64,000 nucleotides of DNA from Bacillota bacterium (lineage in GTDB: Bacteria; Bacillota; Clostridia; DSM-8532): positions 1 to 64,000 of the forward strand of contig JAEYOK010000008.1 in assembly GCA_023411795.1 (NCBI GenBank). Reading direction: 5' to 3'. Positions 35,801 through 43,893 of this stretch are shown piece by piece. How positions within the stretch are numbered: the first letter of the stretch is position 1; each line of letters starts with the position of its first letter. The notes under the pieces are model-generated. The model was given only the letters and a program-made list of their open reading frames with translations. It was not told the origin of the DNA and did not search any database. The position numbers and the translations under genes were made by a program.

Positions 35801-36334
35801 ATGGACATTGAAAGTCGCGAAAGAGCTGAAAATAAGGTTTTACTATTATATTTTATGAATAAGGTTCGGATTCCCATAAGCAATATGCAATTAACGAGAA
35901 TAATGCTTGAAAACCGCTATATGAATTATTTTCTTCTTCAGCAAGGTATCCACGAAATGCAATCAGATAACCTGATTGTAACCGAAACCCGTGATAATAT
36001 TGACTATTACAGCCCGTCTAGCGATGGACTTAAGATGCTGGACATGTTTATTGATTTAATTCCTATAGGCATAAGAACCAGACTTGACCAGAATATAGAT
36101 GCAATACGCTCGGTTATGCGTCTGGAGACCTCAGTCGTCGCTGAATATACTCTCGAAAATGAAGATGAATACGAAGTAAAATGCAGAATCCTGGAAGATT
36201 TCAAGCCTTTAATAGATATTCGTCTTTCGGTAGGCTCAAGAGAAGACGCCCGCTCCATCTGCAATAACTGGAAGACCCACGCAAAAGAGATATATCCTGA
36301 AGTAATTGCTGTCCTCTTAGGAAAAGACAAATGA
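35801..36334 (+). CDS. DUF4364 family protein
   Basis: A 177-residue protein that I recognise as the clostridial DUF4364 family. The N-terminal half (residues 10-75) looks like a winged helix: KVLLLYFMNKVRIPISNMQL, then a recognition-type helix and IVTETRDNIDYYSPSSDG as a wing. The second half is alpha/beta with several Arg and Glu residues. A DNA-binding role is inferred. AGGAG precedes the start. It is transcribed alone, divergent from aconitase. Confidence 0.8.
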   Translation: MDIESRERAENKVLLLYFMNKVRIPISNMQLTRIMLENRYMNYFLLQQGIHEMQSDNLIVTETRDNIDYYSPSSDGLKMLDMFIDLIPIGIRTRLDQNIDAIRSVMRLETSVVAEYTLENEDEYEVKCRILEDFKPLIDIRLSVGSREDARSICNNWKTHAKEIYPEVIAVLLGKDK

Positions 36335-36371
36335 GAACAGAATATATATGAACCGTCAACTTGTGTCCTTG

Positions 36372-36443
36372 TTAAGCGGCGCGCCTACTAGAAACAGGAT
36401 GTTGGCCAGAAGCGCTAAATCGTCGCAGGCTATAGCCGCTAAA
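36372..36443. repeat. Dispersed palindromic repeat, copy 2
   Basis: A 72-base element bounded by TTAAGCGGC and GCCGCTAAA. In reverse orientation it matches copy 1 (18384-18496) over the end, AGCGCTAAATCGTCGCAGG and the central GGATGTT segment, and lacks one inner arm. It lies between the convergent DUF4364 and ydcF-like genes. Confidence 0.7.
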
Positions 36444-36490
36444 ACAAAATTCTATTAAATTGACTAGTTTTAGCACAGTATGTCGATGAC

Positions 36491-37273
36491 TTAGTAATCT
36501 ACCAGCATGGATTTAATAAATGCAAAGAACTCTCGTAGATAGCTGTTAAGTAATATCACCCTTGGTGTCGGCGCAGCAATGGCATAGGCTTCAAAGCCAA
36601 ATCGCTTGGCCAGAATTCTGGAACGGAATATATGAAAGTCATTTGTAATAAAAATGATTTTTTCAGTTTTATCATCCGGAATATTCATAAGTCTTCGTGA
36701 ATATTCAAAATTCTCACGTGTACTGGTAGACTTATCTTCAACTATAATCTTTTCTTCGGGAATACCACTGTTTAATAGATATTCTTTCATAGCCAAAGCC
36801 TCGGCGTAGGGCTCATTGGGTCCTTGTCCCCCTGTAACAATAATATTGACATGAGAGTTCTCCTTATAGTATTCAATGGCCTTATCGAGACGAAGAATAA
36901 GAGCTAAAGTTGGTCTTCCATCGGGCCAAATACCGCAACCCAGAACAATGACCGTATCTACCTTACCTGCCTCATCAGTGCCGTGGGTATAAGGATCGGC
37001 AATAATCAAAGCTTCAATTGTGATAAAAACCAATGAACAAAGGATAACAGATACTATTATAAATCTTCGTAACTTCTTGTTTTTAAATAGATATCCTTTT
37101 ACAGACATCAACATTATTGCTATAACAAAGCAACCTACTCCTATAATTGCAGGTAAAACCACTCCAAGATTCCAATCGTTGGAATAGTTGTGGGCAGAAA
37201 TAGTATTATAGCACAGTAATATACCTATTAAAGTTAGTACAGTGGCCAGGGACCATTTTACGCCTTGTTTCAT
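36491..37273 (-). CDS. YdcF/SanA-like membrane protein (DUF218)
   Basis: A 260-residue protein with three N-terminal membrane helices (about 8-25, 35-60, 72-95) and an extracytoplasmic DUF218 domain: VDTVIVLGCGIWPDGRPT, then IIVTGGQGPNEPYAEA and STSTRENFEYSRRLM. Family members (YdcF, SanA, ElyC) are linked to envelope integrity; their reaction is unclear. It begins nine bases after the cyclophilin gene and is co-transcribed with it. Confidence 0.88.
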   Translation of the reverse strand: MKQGVKWSLATVLTLIGILLCYNTISAHNYSNDWNLGVVLPAIIGVGCFVIAIMLMSVKGYLFKNKKLRRFIIVSVILCSLVFITIEALIIADPYTHGTDEAGKVDTVIVLGCGIWPDGRPTLALILRLDKAIEYYKENSHVNIIVTGGQGPNEPYAEALAMKEYLLNSGIPEEKIIVEDKSTSTRENFEYSRRLMNIPDDKTEKIIFITNDFHIFRSRILAKRFGFEAYAIAAPTPRVILLNSYLREFFAFIKSMLVDY

Positions 37274-37282
37274 CTCAACCCT

Positions 37283-38047
37283 TTATTTTTTTCCTTCAGT
37301 TACTTCTATAGTCTTTATTACTACATCCTCTAGGGGTTTATCTTTGCCATCAGTTTTAGTTGCTGCGATTTTATCCACAACATCCATGCCTTCATATACC
37401 TGTCCGAATACTGTATGCCTAAAATCAAGACCCGGTGTACCACCGTCTTTGTAAAGCTCTGCTATATCTTTTCCAAATGGAAACCCCATCTCTTCCATTG
37501 TTTTTATTTCCGAGTCAGAGATTTCTTTATTCTGAACTATAAAGAATTGGCTACCATTTGTGTTCTCCCCTGAATTAGCCATGCTGAGAGCGCCTCTGTA
37601 GTTTTTAAGATCAAAGGAGAACTCATCTTCAAAGGGTACTCCCCAAATGCTTTCTCCGCCATATCCTGTTCCTAATGGGTCTCCACCCTGAATCATAAAA
37701 TCTTCAATAACCCGGTGGAATATTACACCATCATAATATCCGTTTTTTGCATGGGTTATAAAATTCTCAACGGTTTTTGGGGCTTTCTCGGGAAATAATT
37801 TAATTTTAATGTCGCCCATATTGGTTTTTATAATTGCGGTGGTATCTCCTTCTTTAGGAGGTATAAACTGATATCCCGGTGTATATGTCACATCACCGTA
37901 GCCCTCAATACTTACTGTCGTAGGTGTCGGTTCAGGTCTTGAACCATTGTTTTTTCCCATGTTATCCTCCTTATTTGTACAACCGGCAAACAGAGTTGCT
38001 AAAAGAATGAATATTACTGCTTTTATTGCTATTTTATCTATTTTCAT
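37283..38047 (-). CDS. Cyclophilin-type peptidyl-prolyl isomerase lipoprotein
   Basis: A 254-residue extracytoplasmic folding factor. The signal peptide ends in a lipobox (LFAGC), so the mature protein is a lipoprotein. A linker rich in Pro and Thr precedes the cyclophilin domain: APKTVENFITHAKNGYYDGV, FHRVIEDFMIQGGDP with the catalytic Arg and Phe region, and GALSMANSGENTNGSQFFIV. ATG 38047 is chosen, with GGGAGG five bases upstream. The ydcF-like gene follows. A 26-base perfect palindrome lies 20 bases upstream of the start. Confidence 0.94.
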   Translation of the reverse strand: MKIDKIAIKAVIFILLATLFAGCTNKEDNMGKNNGSRPEPTPTTVSIEGYGDVTYTPGYQFIPPKEGDTTAIIKTNMGDIKIKLFPEKAPKTVENFITHAKNGYYDGVIFHRVIEDFMIQGGDPLGTGYGGESIWGVPFEDEFSFDLKNYRGALSMANSGENTNGSQFFIVQNKEISDSEIKTMEEMGFPFGKDIAELYKDGGTPGLDFRHTVFGQVYEGMDVVDKIAATKTDGKDKPLEDVVIKTIEVTEGKK

Positions 38048-38066
38048 TTTTCCTCCCAAGCTAAAG

Positions 38067-38092
38067 AGCATGCTATAAGATTATAGCATGCT
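38067..38092. promoter_or_regulatory. Perfect 12-bp inverted repeat upstream of the cyclophilin gene
   Basis: AGCATGCTATAA (38067-38078) and TTATAGCATGCT (38081-38092) are exact inverted copies two bases apart. This is too compact to fold well as RNA and has no T run, so a DNA operator is more likely than a terminator. Confidence 0.5.
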
Positions 38093-38331
38093 AATGGTAC
38101 AGATTAAACCTTCACTTAATCAAAATGATATTTAACATTTCTTATAAAATCAATACATATAACTTTTTTATTTTACCACTCTCCCAAAACATTCCAACAA
38201 TATGGAAATTATTGCACTCCATGTGCATAGAATAAACTGTAACTTAGTCACAGAGAATTATAGTTAAAATAGGGTATATTATTATCAGAGTAATTATTAT
38301 ATTTTTATATCTTTGAAGGGAGTTGGCTTAA

Positions 38332-38643
38332 ATGTCAATTAAACATGTTACCAAAAACGAATTCGATACAGAAATACAAGATGCAAAATTACCGGTGCTT
38401 GTTGATTTCTGGGCCCCATGGTGTGGACCTTGCAAAATGCTCAGCCCGGTTCTTGATGAATTAGCGGGAGAGATGACCGGAAAGGTAAAAATTCTTAAAG
38501 TTAACGTTGATGAGGAACCGGAACTTGCAAGTAAATTTGGGGTCATGAGTATTCCCACCGTTATAGCTTTCAAGCAGGGAAAGGCCACAAACAAGGTGGT
38601 GGGTTTCAGAAGCAAGGAAGACTTTAAGAACATGATTCTTTAA
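38332..38643 (+). CDS. trxA: Thioredoxin
   Basis: Small disulfide reductase, 103 residues. The active site FWAPWCGPCKMLSPV is canonical (WCGPC), with the cis-proline loop SIPTVIAF. The N-terminus VTKNEFDTEIQDAKLPVLVD fits class-I thioredoxins. GAAGGGAG precedes the start. It has its own strong terminator. The next genes downstream encode a Crp/Fnr regulator and a CoA-disulfide reductase, so the block deals with thiol redox balance. No thioredoxin reductase is in the window. Confidence 0.97.
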   Translation: MSIKHVTKNEFDTEIQDAKLPVLVDFWAPWCGPCKMLSPVLDELAGEMTGKVKILKVNVDEEPELASKFGVMSIPTVIAFKQGKATNKVVGFRSKEDFKNMIL

Positions 38644-38677
38644 TCGTAAAGAATGTTCTTAATGATATATTTAACCA

Positions 38678-38736
38678 GACAGAGTAAAGGGAGAGACTCG
38701 GTGAGGAGGGGCTCTCCTTTTACTCTGTCTTTTTTT
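38678..38736 (+). terminator. trxA terminator
   Basis: Long stem GACAGAGTAAAGGGAGAG pairing with CTCTCCTTTTACTCTGTC, followed by seven T. Confidence 0.88.
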
Positions 38737-38762
38737 GCTGTGAGATTCTTACCGATTAATAA

Positions 38763-38778
38763 GGTAAAACCGTTTACC
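38763..38778 (+). promoter_or_regulatory. Candidate operator upstream of the Crp/Fnr gene
   Basis: GGTAAA-ACCG-TTTACC is a perfect 6-bp inverted repeat 47 bases before the start. It could be an autoregulatory site; no direct support is visible. Confidence 0.35.
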
Positions 38779-38825
38779 GTAATTACGCCCTTGTGTTATT
38801 ATTAGAATATATCGGGGGGATGCAA

Positions 38826-39488
38826 ATGCTTAACGATGTGATTATTTCAGACTTAAAAAAAGCTTTTCCGTTTGTTAATGATCTGGGTGATATACAAAAG
38901 CTTTTTTTTAGCAGACTTTATCTACAGAAATTGGATAGCGGTATGGTTTTACTGGACGAAAGCCGTGAATGCACCGGTGTTATTCTTGTTCTTTCGGGGA
39001 CAATTCGAATCTACAAGCTCTCAGAGGAAGGAAAGGAAATCACTTTATATCGCATAAGCAGAGGTGAAACCTGTGTGCTTACCGTCGCCTGCCTTATGGG
39101 TTTGGGCGAAATACCCTTTCCGGTGTCAGCCTCCGCAGAACAACCATCAGAAGTCGTGTTCATCCCAATAGAGATGTTTAGAAAGTTCTTTTTTGAATCA
39201 CAGTCAATCCAAAAATTCTTTTTTTCATCCATGTCAGCAAAGTTTTATTCAGTGCTGGGATTAGTTGAAAACATCACTTTTAAGCGTACAAGCGATAGGC
39301 TTTTAGATTTTATCATATCAAAAACTGCGGGAGGAGCTTATCCTCTTTATGCCACCCATGAAGCCATCGCATCGGATTTAGGGACAGCGCGGGAAGTAAT
39401 AAGTCGTCTACTCAAAGACATGGAGTCAAAAGGGATTGTCAACTTAAGCAGGGGTAAAATTATCTTTAATCCATCAAAAAGCGTATAA
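38826..39488 (+). CDS. Crp/Fnr-family transcriptional regulator
   Basis: A 220-residue regulator with an N-terminal cyclic-nucleotide-binding beta-roll and a C-terminal helix-turn-helix (THEAIASDLGTAREVISRLL). The beta-roll carries GETCVLTVACLMG, with cysteines where some sulfur- or redox-responsive family members have them, plus another in SRECTGV. There is no N-terminal FNR [4Fe-4S] cysteine set. ATG 38826 is chosen because GGGGGG lies seven bases upstream. It precedes the CoA-disulfide reductase by about 100 bases, so it probably controls that gene in response to thiols or persulfide (inference). Confidence 0.88.
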   Translation: MLNDVIISDLKKAFPFVNDLGDIQKLFFSRLYLQKLDSGMVLLDESRECTGVILVLSGTIRIYKLSEEGKEITLYRISRGETCVLTVACLMGLGEIPFPVSASAEQPSEVVFIPIEMFRKFFFESQSIQKFFFSSMSAKFYSVLGLVENITFKRTSDRLLDFIISKTAGGAYPLYATHEAIASDLGTAREVISRLLKDMESKGIVNLSRGKIIFNPSKSV

Positions 39489-39590
39489 AACACTGTAGAT
39501 TTATGTAACATAGTCACTAATACAATAACCCTTTTTGATATAACATAAAATTATAAAAATTTTTATCAATTGGTTTAAAGGAGTATGGCT

Positions 39591-41345
39591 ATGGGGAAAA
39601 AAGTTTTGATTGTAGGCGGTGTCGCCGGAGGTGCAACTGCGGCAGCAAGGCTCAGAAGGTTGGATGAGCATGCAGATATTATAATGTTTGAAAGAGGTGA
39701 CTATATCTCTTTTGCCAATTGCGGTCTTCCATACTATATTGGTGATGTAATAGATGACCGAGAAGAGCTCACTCTTCAGACGCCGGAATCATTTAATAAA
39801 CGCCTTAATGTAGATGTACGTATAAGAAGCGAAGTAATTCAAATAAACCGTGATAAGAAGACAGTCGATGTGAAAGAGGCTAACGGCAAAGTCTATCAGG
39901 AAAGCTATGATTATCTCATTCTTTCTCCCGGTGCCGACCCGATTATTCCACCAATAGAAGGCGCAAAATCAGAGGCTGTCTTTACCTTGAGGAATATATC
40001 GGACACATTCAGAATCAAGGACTATATAAACAGCAACAAACCCAATAACGCAGTTGTGGTAGGAGCCGGATATATAGGAATAGAAATGGCCGAAAATTTA
40101 CACTCTCTCGGCTTGGATGTTACCATAATTGAGCTTTCCGATCATGTAATTCAACCCCTTGATTTGGATATGGCTGCTGAGGTTCATAAACATATAATAA
40201 AAAAAGGCGTCAAGCTATACCTGAACCATGGAGTTACTGCTCTTCACTTCAATAATGGCACTTATGATGTTGAACTCAATGAAGGCCCCAGTGTAAAGGC
40301 CGACATGGTCATTCTGGCCGTTGGTGTAAAGCCCGAAAGCGCCCTTGCTAAGAATGCAGGTCTTGAGTTAGGAACCCGAGGTTGCATCGTAACCGACAAT
40401 CATATGAAAACAAACGATCCTTTTATCTACGCTGTAGGTGATGCGGTAGAAGTAGTGGATTATATATCAAAGAAAAAGGTATTTATCCCTCTTGCCTCCC
40501 CGGCTAACCGACAGGGGCGAATTGCTGCTGATAATATAGCAGGTATCGAAAGCACCTATGGCGGTACATTAGGAACCGCAATATTAAAGGCTTTTGATAT
40601 GACTGTAGCAATGGTGGGTAACAACGAAAGAGCTTTAAAGGATTCGGGCATGGATTATGAAAAATCATTTACTTTCAGCGCTTCAAATGCAAGTTATTAT
40701 CCCGGTGCCACCTATATGACTATAAAACTGCTATTCCAAAAACCCACTGGTAAGATATTAGGTGCTCAAATAACCGGGGTCAAGGGTGTTGACAAACGAA
40801 TTGATGTCATTGCCACAGCAATAAAAGCAGGTATGACTGTCCATGACCTCACTAATCTGGAACTCTCTTATGCCCCGCCCTTTGGTTCGGCAAAGGATCC
40901 GGTAAATATGGCCGGTTATGTGGCATCAAATATTCTGAATGGCTCTATAAATGTTTTCCACTGGCATGATGTCAAAGACTTGGACCCTAATAAAGTAACC
41001 ATACTTGACGTAAGAACAGAAGAAGAGTTTGCTAAAGGTACGATTGACGGTGCTATAAACATACCAGTAGATGAGCTTAGGGATCGATTTTCTGAGTTGG
41101 ATAATAAAAAACCTGTCTATGCGTTCTGTCAAGTGGGCTTGCGAGGTTATATAGCTTCCCGTATTCTTACTCAAAATGGTTTTAAAAATGTATATAATCT
41201 TTCAGGTGGATACCGTTTGCTTAATATGACTGCCTCGGGTATAAACCCTCAAAATAGGTTGTCAGAGAAGAAAAGTGGCATCAATGGTACCATTGACGAT
41301 AAGAAGGCAATGGAGCTGTCGGAAAAAGGGATCAATGATAACTGA
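39591..41345 (+). CDS. CoA-disulfide reductase-rhodanese fusion
   Basis: FAD- and NAD(P)H-dependent flavoprotein of 584 residues with a C-terminal rhodanese domain, the CoADR-RHD type, known to reduce CoA disulfide, CoA persulfide or polysulfide. The FAD motif is VLIVGGVAGGATAAAR, the single active-site cysteine is Cys44 in FANCGLPYY, the NAD motif is AVVVGAGYIGIEMAENL, and AVGDAVEV binds FAD. The rhodanese domain (about 455-545) has the catalytic cysteine in AFCQVGLRG. A 40-residue polar tail follows. ATG 39591 is better spaced from AGGAG than ATG 39585. Neighbouring Crp/Fnr and thioredoxin support a sulfur-redox role. Confidence 0.92.
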   Translation: MGKKVLIVGGVAGGATAAARLRRLDEHADIIMFERGDYISFANCGLPYYIGDVIDDREELTLQTPESFNKRLNVDVRIRSEVIQINRDKKTVDVKEANGKVYQESYDYLILSPGADPIIPPIEGAKSEAVFTLRNISDTFRIKDYINSNKPNNAVVVGAGYIGIEMAENLHSLGLDVTIIELSDHVIQPLDLDMAAEVHKHIIKKGVKLYLNHGVTALHFNNGTYDVELNEGPSVKADMVILAVGVKPESALAKNAGLELGTRGCIVTDNHMKTNDPFIYAVGDAVEVVDYISKKKVFIPLASPANRQGRIAADNIAGIESTYGGTLGTAILKAFDMTVAMVGNNERALKDSGMDYEKSFTFSASNASYYPGATYMTIKLLFQKPTGKILGAQITGVKGVDKRIDVIATAIKAGMTVHDLTNLELSYAPPFGSAKDPVNMAGYVASNILNGSINVFHWHDVKDLDPNKVTILDVRTEEEFAKGTIDGAINIPVDELRDRFSELDNKKPVYAFCQVGLRGYIASRILTQNGFKNVYNLSGGYRLLNMTASGINPQNRLSEKKSGINGTIDDKKAMELSEKGINDN

Positions 41346-41351
41346 CATATG

Positions 41352-41383
41352 AAACAGGGTTGCACATAAGCAACCCTGTTTTT
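41352..41383. terminator. Bidirectional terminator between the CoA-disulfide reductase and SPOCS genes
   Basis: Perfect eleven-base stem AACAGGGTTGC/GCAACCCTGTT with a T run on the plus side. The minus-strand side is followed by TTTC and serves less clearly. Confidence 0.82.
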
Positions 41384-41401
41384 AAATGCAGCTATACTTT
41401 A

Positions 41402-42109
41402 TTAATAGTATTTTCCGCGGCATTTTGCATAGTAATCTCCACGACAGTCATAGCGCTTTTCCCATTTGTCATCCTTATGGTCTTCCTTTTCGCACTTCTT
41501 GTCGTCCTTTTTATCATCCCACTTGTCATCTTCTTCGTCGTCTTTTTTGTCATCCCACTTGTCATGCTTATAGCATTTGTCGTCACATTTTTCTTCGCGC
41601 TTTTCTTCTTTCTCTTCTTCGGCGCATATTTCGAGATGCTCTGTCCTTACGACTTTGAAGGTAATTTTAACGACATCCTTTTCCAGAAGGCTACCGAATA
41701 CTTTCTGACCCTTGCATATTGATTCATCGTGTAAGAAATCCTTTTCACCTTCTACAAAGGCTTCAAGAAGCTCCGCTTTGTCACCTTCCTTAATTTTGTC
41801 ACATCCTATGGGTTCAATTTCTACAAACCCGCCGAATGGAATCTTAAAGGTGGCATGGAAAACAGGGCCATTGACAATTCCGTCGCACACATCCTCCACA
41901 GTCTTATATATCACGTTTTTCCAGATAAAAGCATTAAAAATGACCTTTCCTGGGATTACGTGAGCATCTGTAATAAACACCTTCTTTTCAATGTTCTCAA
42001 TTTTGAATATTGGAGGACTTGGGGGCGAGATTTTAACGTCCTTCTCAACAAAAAACTGCTCTGATCCTTTTCCAATAATTACTGGAACCTGAAGAACTTT
42101 CTTTTTCAT
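41402..42109 (-). CDS. SPOCS-domain protein with a highly charged tail
   Basis: A 235-residue protein. Residues 1-160 resemble a SPOCS/DUF3794 domain, the type found in spore-envelope and related clostridial proteins (VPVIIGKGSEQFFVEKDVKI, then FITDAHVIPGKVIFNAFIWK). From about residue 163 the chain is almost only Lys, Asp, Glu with spaced Trp and Cys: KWDDKKDDEEDDKWDDKKDD, ending in RGKYY. Similar tails occur on spore-coat and exosporium proteins. There is no signal peptide. It stands alone behind an AGGAG site. A structural spore role is inferred. Confidence 0.75.
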   Translation of the reverse strand: MKKKVLQVPVIIGKGSEQFFVEKDVKISPPSPPIFKIENIEKKVFITDAHVIPGKVIFNAFIWKNVIYKTVEDVCDGIVNGPVFHATFKIPFGGFVEIEPIGCDKIKEGDKAELLEAFVEGEKDFLHDESICKGQKVFGSLLEKDVVKITFKVVRTEHLEICAEEEKEEKREEKCDDKCYKHDKWDDKKDDEEDDKWDDKKDDKKCEKEDHKDDKWEKRYDCRGDYYAKCRGKYY

Positions 42110-42225
42110 TGTTTCACTCCTTTCTATTGTTTTCTTGACTTGTCACTTTGTCGAACAAGCTCAATACATATTATTCATGCTAGTCCAAACTTGCTACTGA
42201 ACCACAGAAATTTATCTTTCTAAGA

Positions 42226-42275
42226 TTAGCTGCTATATCCTGCGCGATTTAGCGCTCCGCAGGTATGCCGCTTAA
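42226..42275. repeat. Dispersed palindromic repeat, copy 3 (shortest)
   Basis: A 50-base element from TTAGCTGC to GCCGCTTAA. It keeps both ends and GCGATTTAGCGCTCC of copy 1, with CCTGCG/CGCAGG pairing inside, but has lost most of the centre. It lies between the divergent SPOCS gene and the small gene at 42366. Confidence 0.68.
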
Positions 42276-42365
42276 TAATACGCTGGAAATATTTAACTTT
42301 TGATACCCAGTATGTCGCATGAAAAATTGATAGACAATAATAAAAACAACAGAAAGGAGATTTTT

Positions 42366-42551
42366 ATGGACAAGAAGGGTATGAGAAGACCCGATCCCAG
42401 CGAACCACACGGCACTGAAAGCAATGAAAAACAGCACTTCGATAAAAACGAGGCTTTTCCTGTTCCTGAGCTTCAGGGAAAAGCAAAGCACACAAAGGAA
42501 CATGCAAACCCAATTAAATATGATGGAAAAAAGAATACTACTTTTGATTAA
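42366..42551 (+). CDS. Small hydrophilic protein (61 residues)
   Basis: A short gene with an excellent ribosome site (AAAGGAG six bases before ATG). The product begins MDKKGMRRPDPSEPHGTES and is rich in Lys, His, Glu and Pro with no hydrophobic stretch and no cysteine; it should be unfolded or a binding peptide. I do not recognise a family. It stands opposite the SPOCS gene, and a spore-related role is possible but unproven. A longer in-frame upstream ATG (42300) lacks a ribosome site. Confidence 0.6.
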   Translation: MDKKGMRRPDPSEPHGTESNEKQHFDKNEAFPVPELQGKAKHTKEHANPIKYDGKKNTTFD

Positions 42552-42585
42552 AACAATAAGAGTCCTGTAAACATCACTGATACCT

Positions 42586-42613
42586 AAAAAAGGAGGCGCT
42601 GATAGCGTCTCCT
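42586..42613 (-). terminator. Terminator after the 34-residue membrane peptide gene
   Basis: Minus-strand stem AGGAGACGCT/AGCGCCTCCT with a three-base loop, followed by six T. It also faces the end of the small plus-strand gene. Confidence 0.75.
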
Positions 42614-42645
42614 CCAACACAGACTTTCTTATATGCCAAATTGTC

Positions 42646-42750
42646 CTAATAATATAATCCCATGATTACCATACTTAATATAATAGAACAAACAATTAAA
42701 ATGGCAAGTACCGAAGCTACAATTCGTCTTGTCTTATTATTAAATCCCAT
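42646..42750 (-). CDS. Single-pass membrane micro-protein (34 residues)
   Basis: ATG 42750 is preceded by GGAGG seven bases upstream, and the frame runs to TAG 42646-42648. The product starts MGFNNKTRRIVASVLAILIV and continues as one hydrophobic helix ending in GLYY: a basic cytoplasmic head and one transmembrane segment. The size and layout resemble stressosome-associated Prli42-like micro-proteins of Firmicutes, but I see no certain motif. A terminator 30 bases beyond the stop supports a real monocistronic gene. Confidence 0.65.
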   Translation of the reverse strand: MGFNNKTRRIVASVLAILIVCSIILSMVIMGLYY

Positions 42751-42906
42751 TTTAAATCCTCCGAGAAAAAGTATATATTATTATTTTATCTTTATAATCA
42801 TTATTATTCAAGAGTAAAGGAGCGGCAATCCTGATAACTCTGATGACAAAACGCTTCTTTGAGGTTATACTTTACATAAGGAAAACGGCACAGGGAGAAG
42901 TCAAAT

Positions 42907-43818
42907 ATGCTCAAAAAAATAGAAACGATACATTTAATAGGCCTTGGTGCGGTAGGCGCAACCTATGCTTCTATATTGCATCAATACGATAATAGCTGTA
43001 TAAAGATTATTTTAGATATTGAAAGATTAGAACGATATAAAACCGGTACTTTAATAAATGGAAAACAATACTTCTTTGATTTAACAGTACCAAGAGCCGG
43101 GGATGAGTATGCCGAATTAATTTTAATTGCGGTTAAGGGACATCATCTAAAAGAATCAATTGAAATTATCTCTCCTATTGTCGGACCAGATACAATAATT
43201 CTTTCACTTCTTAACGGAATAACCAGTGAAGATGATTTAAGCAATATCTATGGCAAGGATAAGGTTCTTCATGGCTTTTGTGTGGGAACCGATGCAGGCA
43301 GAACAGGCAATGAAGTACATTTTAGTAATACGGGTAAGATTGTTTTTGGAGAGTATTATCCTGAGGCCAAGGGTAAAGCTAAATTAGTTTCTGAGATTTT
43401 TAACAAGGCCGGATTACCTTTTTCCATTCCTGATGATATCCGCAAGGAAATGTGGTGGAAGTTTATGATGAATGTAGGAATAAATCAGACTTCCGCAGTA
43501 CTTAGAGCTCCATATGGTGTATATCAAACAATAAGTGACGCACAGGAACTTATGGCTTCTGCCTGTAGAGAGGTCATACCCTTGGCAAAGGAAGAAGGCA
43601 TCATCCTAGCTGAGTCTGACATAGAGGAATTTATTAAAATATTTAAAGGGCTCTCCCCCTTTGGAAAAACATCTATGCTTCAGGATATTGAAGCAGGCCG
43701 AAAAACTGAGGTTGAGAGTTTTGCTCTCACTGTGGTTAATATGGGCAAAAAGCATGGAATCCCTACACCTGTAAATGAAATGTTATACCGCATGATAAGG
43801 GTACTTGAACAAAGATAA
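42907..43818 (+). CDS. 2-dehydropantoate 2-reductase family protein
   Basis: NADPH-dependent reductase of the ApbA/PanE family, 303 residues. The Rossmann motif is HLIGLGAVGATYASIL, the central ILIAVKGHHLKESIEII and LLNGITSEDDL match the family, and the C-terminal domain carries KMWWKFMMNVGINQTSAVL-like sequence with the conserved Lys and Asn. It would make pantoate for coenzyme A, but panB/panC are not nearby and paralogues with other substrates exist, so the symbol is withheld. AGGGAGAAG precedes the start. Confidence 0.88.
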   Translation: MLKKIETIHLIGLGAVGATYASILHQYDNSCIKIILDIERLERYKTGTLINGKQYFFDLTVPRAGDEYAELILIAVKGHHLKESIEIISPIVGPDTIILSLLNGITSEDDLSNIYGKDKVLHGFCVGTDAGRTGNEVHFSNTGKIVFGEYYPEAKGKAKLVSEIFNKAGLPFSIPDDIRKEMWWKFMMNVGINQTSAVLRAPYGVYQTISDAQELMASACREVIPLAKEEGIILAESDIEEFIKIFKGLSPFGKTSMLQDIEAGRKTEVESFALTVVNMGKKHGIPTPVNEMLYRMIRVLEQR

Positions 43819-43841
43819 AATGATAGCCTGCCGGGCGCACG

Positions 43842-43873
43842 AAAAAACAAGCTTGGATATCTCCAAGCTTGTT
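43842..43873 (-). terminator. Terminator after the M13 peptidase gene
   Basis: Minus-strand stem AACAAGCTTGGA/TCCAAGCTTGTT with a four-base loop, followed by six T. Confidence 0.82.
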
Positions 43874-43893
43874 CTGTGATTAATATTCTTTTA

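Noticed and set aside
41386..41658. Repetitive plus-strand frames opposite the SPOCS charged tail
   Set aside because: They are antisense shadows of the Lys/Asp/Glu repeats; no ribosome site, and the composition mirrors the minus strand.
42249..42620. 123-codon hydrophobic reading frame on the minus strand
   Set aside because: It starts inside a terminator hairpin, lacks a ribosome site and lies opposite a small gene with a strong one.
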